This document shows, piece by piece, positions 59,312 to 64,000 of a stretch of 64,000 nucleotides of DNA. Made by a program: the position numbers and the translations under genes. The stretch lies in NCBI GenBank assembly GCA_013399855.1, contig VXAY01002121.1, positions 331,893 to 395,892 on the forward strand. Direction: 5' to 3'. How positions within the stretch are numbered: position 1 is the first letter of the stretch; each line of letters starts with the position of its first letter. The notes beneath the pieces are model-generated. The model saw only the letters and a program-made list of their open reading frames with translations, was not told the DNA's origin and made no database searches. Source of the stretch: Oxyruncus cristatus. Its lineage: Eukaryota > Chordata > Aves > Passeriformes > Cotingidae.

Positions 59312-61008
59312 TGTTGAAAATTAGATTTATAATCAGGGTAGTAAAAGACATGATCCACCCTTATAGAATTGTATACATGTATATGGATGTTCTTCATTAA
59401 TATCTCAATATAGGACCATGCCACACAACTACAGAAAATACTCAGTTTATAGTGTGCAGTATACACTGAATCTGGGAGGACTAGTCAGTCCTGTATTTTC
59501 ATACTTGTTGGGAGAGTGAAGCAACAATTTTTTTTGTCAAATAAAAGGAAGGATCACGTTGGAAAGCTCTAGTTCGTCAAAACTGAAATTTCCTTCATGG
59601 GAACATGCCAGGTTCAATCAGTAAAAATAACCTTGGGAGCACAATGGATTTATTTTGGTCCCAAAATAGCATGTCATCCCACTGTAGCCCTAGGGTTAGG
59701 TCACTCATGAGTAAAATTATTCTCATGGTGCATCAACTGTCTGTTATGTAGGTGTTTTGGACTGAGATAACCAAACCCTACTCTTAATACAGGTGGACAA
59801 ATAGGCACTTTAAGAGTCTGATTCCACTGGTCTGCTGTAAAAGTCTTCTTTAGAATGAGACTAACTCTGGCCAGAAATTCTCACTTTTGGGTATTGATAA
59901 TAGATGTTGTTTGGGCAGTTAATGCAAAAGTAGACATCAAATTTAAAAACCAATAGCCCCACTTTATGTTTCTCCTGTATTCAAAGATGAACGAGGAATT
60001 TGAACCAGAGGCTTCTGCTACACAGATACAGACCACAAAGAAGGTACAGGAAGCTTTCCCTGTGTGCTGCTCTACCCATGAAGGTATTAAAGTTATCCGA
60101 AACCAGAGTTTGATAGTGGTTTTTATGTAGGAAAGGGAAAACTATTTCCCCTCCTTGCTCCTTGAGAACTTTTCTCATGTGTGAAATTTAGACAAGAATT
60201 CTATTTTTATCTTTTTTTTTTTCTGCAGACGATTCCTACAAGCTTAAATTGTAAATCTAAAACCAAAATAAAATTAACCCCTTAAAAGTAAGTGTAGCTC
60301 AGGCAATCTCACATCTGTATGAGACAGCAAAGCCATATTGGGAAGACTGAGTTTCTGTTTTAACTGATCTTCTTTGAACTATTGTTCTGCCAGCACAAAA
60401 CCACTTTTACTGTGTAGACTATTGACCCCTTGCTAGGCTTTTATGTTTGCTGATCCCCTTTTCTGTTGCCCGGTCCACCCCTGTGCTCATGTCGAACTAA
60501 TTGCTGTATAACTGACCAAGATTTTCCTCTTCTCAGCTTCCCTTATTATTTATTTATGTGCCTGAGTGAAAGGATTGCTTCACTAAAATTGGATGTTGTT
60601 TTTCATGTAATCCGGGATGTTCAGTCATTTGGAAAGTTGACTGTCCTCGAAAGAGGCTTACCTATATTTTCATAGTGAGCAGGTACTCTAAGAATGCTTT
60701 GTCTGAGAGCTCTTTGTATCCATGGCAAAATACTCTAAAGTGTAGTTTGTATCAACCATTGCAGAGACTAGAACATGACAAATACGTGAAACTATTTGAT
60801 AATATAGTAAAGGGGGAATGAAAGAAAGCAGAAAAAAAACCCCAAAACACAGAAAATTCAGACAACCATAGAATTGCTGGGATACCACGACTTTCTCTGA
60901 AAAGTTAAAAAAAAAAGACACTCTGTTTGAAAAATATGCAGTATCCCACGTCTTCCTCCCACCAAAAGAAAGAGGAGGTCCTATCAGAAAAAAAGGAGGC
61001 TTTATCAG

Positions 61009-61032
61009 AAAAAAAAAAAAAAAAAAAAAAAA
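61009..61032. repeat. Poly-A run (A24)
   Basis: A24 preceded by a near-duplicated 'tatcagaaaaaaaggaggc' pair (about 60982 and 61003). No AATAAA upstream, so it is not a clear retrocopy tail. Confidence 0.95.
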
Positions 61033-61739
61033 GAATTCACTGCAATTTTCAGTTTTACAATATTTCAGTCAAACCTGAACTGCAGTTTCAAAGAACAGGC
61101 TCTGCATGTATTTCTGAACCCAAATGTAGCGAAGTCATTTTTCACAATGTGAAGGCTTTGATCATCCATCTGATTTTGAATATGAAGCCTTTAGTCCCTT
61201 GAAGAAGAGTTTATTTTTTAAAGGGTGGCTCTTAAGTTATTCCTAAAGATTTGTGGTTTGAATATATTGTGTTAAAAACATTTTTCTAAAAAAAAATGTT
61301 TGGCTCCATGTCAAAATGATATCTAAATGTCATTCAGCAATTTCTAGCTAAATATTTCCTGATTCTCAATAAATATAAGAGTAATTGTTCCCCTTTTAAG
61401 AAAGGGAAAGGTGAACCATACAGAGATCTGGACTGTTAACTTTTTAACCTCTCTGATCATTTACAATCTGTATTTTTTTGTGTGCAGTGTTTCTTTTATT
61501 TTATAACTGCATACAATGCTGTCTCATCAAGATACTCAAAGCACCAGCCTATGGGAAACCAAGTTACAAGGGGTGAAAGTGGGCATTTGGGATCAGTTTT
61601 GCTTCCTTCAGAAATCTGTGAGCTTCAGGATTGTCCTCTCTGCTGTATCTACCTTGTACAGTGCAAATATCTTTGCTGGAAAAATAGGCCACATAAGCCC
61701 AGCAGGAAAGGCATGGTGATGAGAAGATGGGGGTCACCA

Positions 61740-62388
61740 TAGCTGGAAAGTCGTGACTTGGTTGCCATTACTAAAATTTGGTGGGACAAATCCCACAGCG
61801 GGGGTGCAGGTGTTGATGGCTACGGGCTGTTCAAAAGGGAAAGGCGAGGAAGAGGGGCAGAAAGATTTCCCTCCACACCATGAAATGGTTGTGTTGTGAA
61901 AAGCTGTCTCAGAGGAGTAACCACAGGCAGGTTCAAAGCTTGTAAGCTGGAATCAGAGACCAAGAATACAAAGAGAACCTTGGAGTTTACTACTTGCTGT
62001 CCAGCTCAAGGGAAGCCTATTGATGAAGTCTTCTGGCTCCAGCTGCAGGAGGAACTGTGCTCACATCCTTCTGCGGGACTTCAACCATCCCAACATCTGC
62101 TGGGAAAGCAGCACAGCTGAGCTGCTATTAATCCAGGAGACTCCTGGAATGCATGGACTATGACTTCTTAAAGCCAGGTAATAAGCCAGTGGAGATGTGA
62201 TACTGGATTTGATGGTCACCAACACGAGTGAACTAACTGGTGACATCAAATTTGGAGACAGTCTGGGCTGGTGGAGTTTAGATATGAGCATCCTGATCTA
62301 GTTGAATGTGCCCCTGCTTGTTGCAGGGAGCTTTGACCAGAAGAACTTTAAAGGTCCCTTCCAACCCAAATTTTCCTATGATTCTATG
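61740..62388 (+). mobile_element. CR1 LINE: endonuclease part joined to tail
   Basis: 'ttggtgggacaaatcccaca' and 'gttgatggctacgggctgtt' match the CR1 ORF2 endonuclease region ('TWWDESH...DGYxLFRRDR'). The DFNHP block follows at 62077-62091, then 'ILDLMVTNTSELTGDIKFG' at about 62200-62257. After about 62275 the sequence jumps to the 3' untranslated tail ('cctgatctagttgaatgtgc', 'aggtcccttccaacccaaat', 'ttcctatgattctatg'). The whole reverse-transcriptase region is therefore deleted. The orientation is plus. Confidence 0.85.
61815..62270 (+). pseudogene. CR1 ORF2 endonuclease-domain remnant
   Basis: Remains of the apurinic-type endonuclease half of CR1 ORF2, which in intact elements nicks the target DNA. 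The 'DGY-LF' part (from 61815) and the 'DFNHPNICW' part (from 62077) are in different frames. Stops separate the latter from the 'LDLMVTNT' block. The aspartate and asparagine of DFNHP, normally part of the active site, are still present, but the frame is broken and the element cannot make protein. The limits are those of recognisable similarity. Confidence 0.8.
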
Positions 62389-63189
62389 CTTCATGGACGT
62401 GGTCAGTTTGCTTTTCTTTATACAAGTTTACACTGTGCTTTATCCCAGCAGTTTTGCCCATACAAATAATATTTGTTTCACTTATTTTTAAATACTAATA
62501 TTAATATAATTATTAATATTAATATTAAAAATGAATATTAAAATTTTAATATTGATATTAATTTGTTAATATTTGTTAACAAGAACAAATAATAAATCCC
62601 AACAATACTGTATTTTATATTGTGCAGCAAATGGGTGTGCCAAAAGAGATTGTGGCCTAGTAGGGTACTGGACTGTAATTGCACTGGTCTTGGTTTTATT
62701 TTTTTCTCTAATAGAGACCTACAAGGACACCTTTCTGAAGTCATTTAATCTTTCCTGTATCCATTTTTGGTAGCTGTGCAGTAGAAATCATGACAGGATC
62801 CCATGTTTTAAAGCACTGTGAGACCTACTGAGCTTTACATAGGAGTTAGGTGGTGTTATTACTAATAACATTAATGCTAATACAACAGTAAGAAAATAAA
62901 TAAACTTTTTGTACCAAATAAGTAATCGAATATTTTTTTTAAAGCTCATTGTGTTAAATTTGTAATCTTTTTTGTCATCTTCTTTTACTTGTGCAGTCAT
63001 TTCTGTGCTATGAGTACTGAGCCTGGTTTGAAAGGCTGAAGTTTGAGCACTTCAGTTATGAGCTGGAGCCCATTATCCAGTTGATTTTCATCCATGAGGT
63101 GTTCAGGTCATACAATCCAACACCACTGCACAGTGAAAGCTGTGGATATTCAGATTTACTTCAAACACCTTATTCCTGATTTGTACTAG
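62389..63189. other. Unique AT-rich DNA
   Basis: No gene was seen. The AT repeat at 62491-62580 is listed separately. Confidence 0.45.
62491..62580. repeat. (TTAATA)n-like AT repeat, self-complementary
   Basis: Ninety bases of aatatt/attaat units, almost without G or C. The units are self-complementary, so the strand could fold back on itself. Confidence 0.92.
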
Positions 63190-63256
63190 TTTGCTGCCCA
63201 TTGATACTAGGCAATCTTTAAAGTCCCTCCCAACCCAAACCATTCCACGTTCTTTG
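63190..63256 (+). mobile_element. CR1 LINE 3' tail fragment
   Basis: 'ctgcccattgatactaggca', then 'atctttaaagtccctcccaa', then 'cccaaaccattccacgttct' is a CR1 tail. The upstream part, from about 63125, may be a more eroded piece of the same copy. Confidence 0.85.
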
Positions 63257-64000
63257 ACCACACTAAGAACTGATCCACTTTTGGTGGCAGTCTGACACCT
63301 ATTTCCTACAGACCTGTAAATATGACCTCAGCAACAACATCACAAAACTGTATTTCAGCTGATAACATTTTCTAGAGACACTATCCTGTGGGAAGTTCAA
63401 ATATATGAAAAACATGGAGAAGCAATGAATGAGCCACACACAAAGCTTGAATTACTTCAAAGAACGGGGAGAGCAGATAAACATCACTATTTCCAATCCC
63501 GAACACAGTGTATGTATAAACAAACTCCAGAATCCCAGCTTGACAGTTCACCGGTTTTCAAAATGACTATTGCAAGGACTGCAGCCAAGGATAAGTATCC
63601 ATGGCCAGAAACCATATGTGATGACCAGATGCAGCAGCTGTAATTGGAGAAACTCACACACACACAAAAAAAGGCAGTGTGAGGTTGCCTTTGCTTTCTA
63701 CATCTACACTCTGAATGTGCTTTTGCTCTATTATAGGACTGGGGACTATGAACAACTTTGAAGAAAACCATTTCAAAGGAAACAACCGGTTTCAGTGGGC
63801 TGATGCAACACAACTGATATTTATAGGGTTTTCTAAGGGGCTGTAGCAGAAAAGTCTCTAAAAGCCTTAAAAGAATACATGGCTATTTACAGAAGTGAAG
63901 AAAATGAGTGAAAAGTCCATGAAAAGCACCTACAGACATTTACCCAAACAACAATAACAATAATAAAAAAGTATCCTCATTAGTCTAAAGAATGTTTTTC
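63257..64000. other. Unique DNA to window end
   Basis: No gene was recognised. Opposing frames of 72 codons (plus, 63425-63643) and 108 codons (minus, 63487-63813) overlap and have no domain. A (CA)6 run followed by A7 lies at about 63655-63671. Confidence 0.45.

Larger units (their letters stand above)
54430..61739. other. Unique AT-rich DNA, long stretch
   Basis: More than 7 kb without a named transposon or gene. A 117-codon plus-strand frame (54411-54764) and a 135-codon one (55061-55468) lack domains, and the second owes nine phenylalanines to a T-run. Simple repeats inside are listed separately. 58370-58500 contains a perfect POU octamer ATGCAAAT (58424-58431) amid several SOX-like motifs; see findings. 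Confidence 0.5.

Noticed and set aside
60215..60240. Strong splice-acceptor-like sequence (T-run then ctgcag)
   Set aside because: The frame after it closes within a few codons and no donor follows. Such motifs are frequent by chance in AT-rich DNA.
1..64000. tRNA, rRNA, snRNA genes
   Set aside because: Scanned by eye for the usual box motifs and termini. None was found, though weak or diverged copies could be missed.

Overview
The window looks like vertebrate nuclear DNA, most probably from a bird. It is AT-rich and has no dense gene array. It carries many pieces of the LINE CR1 whose 3' ends finish in the avian ATTCTATG-type tail, a few eroded MIR/L2-like remnants, and three long terminal repeats (LTRs) of the ERVL type with 5-bp target duplications. 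The LTR family at 48918-49839 resembles LTRs I know from songbird genomes, so a passerine is plausible but not proven. No protein-coding gene, exon set, tRNA, rRNA, CRISPR array or CpG island could be supported. The window reads as a gene desert or the inside of a very large intron.

Layout. An internally deleted LTR lies at about 66-746. From 747 to 14181 the sequence is mostly unique, with CR1 pieces near 6.7, 7.9, 8.9 and 11.5 kb. At 14182-15463 a CR1 tail is followed by a solo ERVL-type LTR with perfect 5-bp duplications and an unusually long 14-bp terminal inverted repeat. From 15.5 to 25 kb there is mostly unique DNA with two CR1 tails. From 25 to 31.3 kb lie a MIR-like remnant, an old CR1 with reverse-transcriptase remains, and two further antisense CR1 copies. 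From 31 to 48 kb there are scattered old CR1 and MIR pieces, a compound ATC/ATT microsatellite and a polypurine tract. At 48.9-50.1 kb a minus-sense LTR runs into a 136-bp duplication that straddles a single N, probably an assembly join. From 50 to 64 kb come CR1 copies at 51.5, 54, 61.7 and 63.2 kb (two with recognisable reverse-transcriptase or endonuclease fragments) and several long homopolymers.

Nothing here forms a working pathway. All recognisable coding remnants belong to dead CR1 elements. The longest open frames are either CR1 or LTR sequence read in the wrong sense, or unsupported chance frames. I found no convincing new biological system. The observations most worth checking are the N-flanked duplication, the LTR with long inverted ends, a telomere-like motif inside a CR1, and a few unique patches (near 13.6, 20.7, 31.4, 46.7 and 58.4 kb) that could be conserved elements or unannotated exons.
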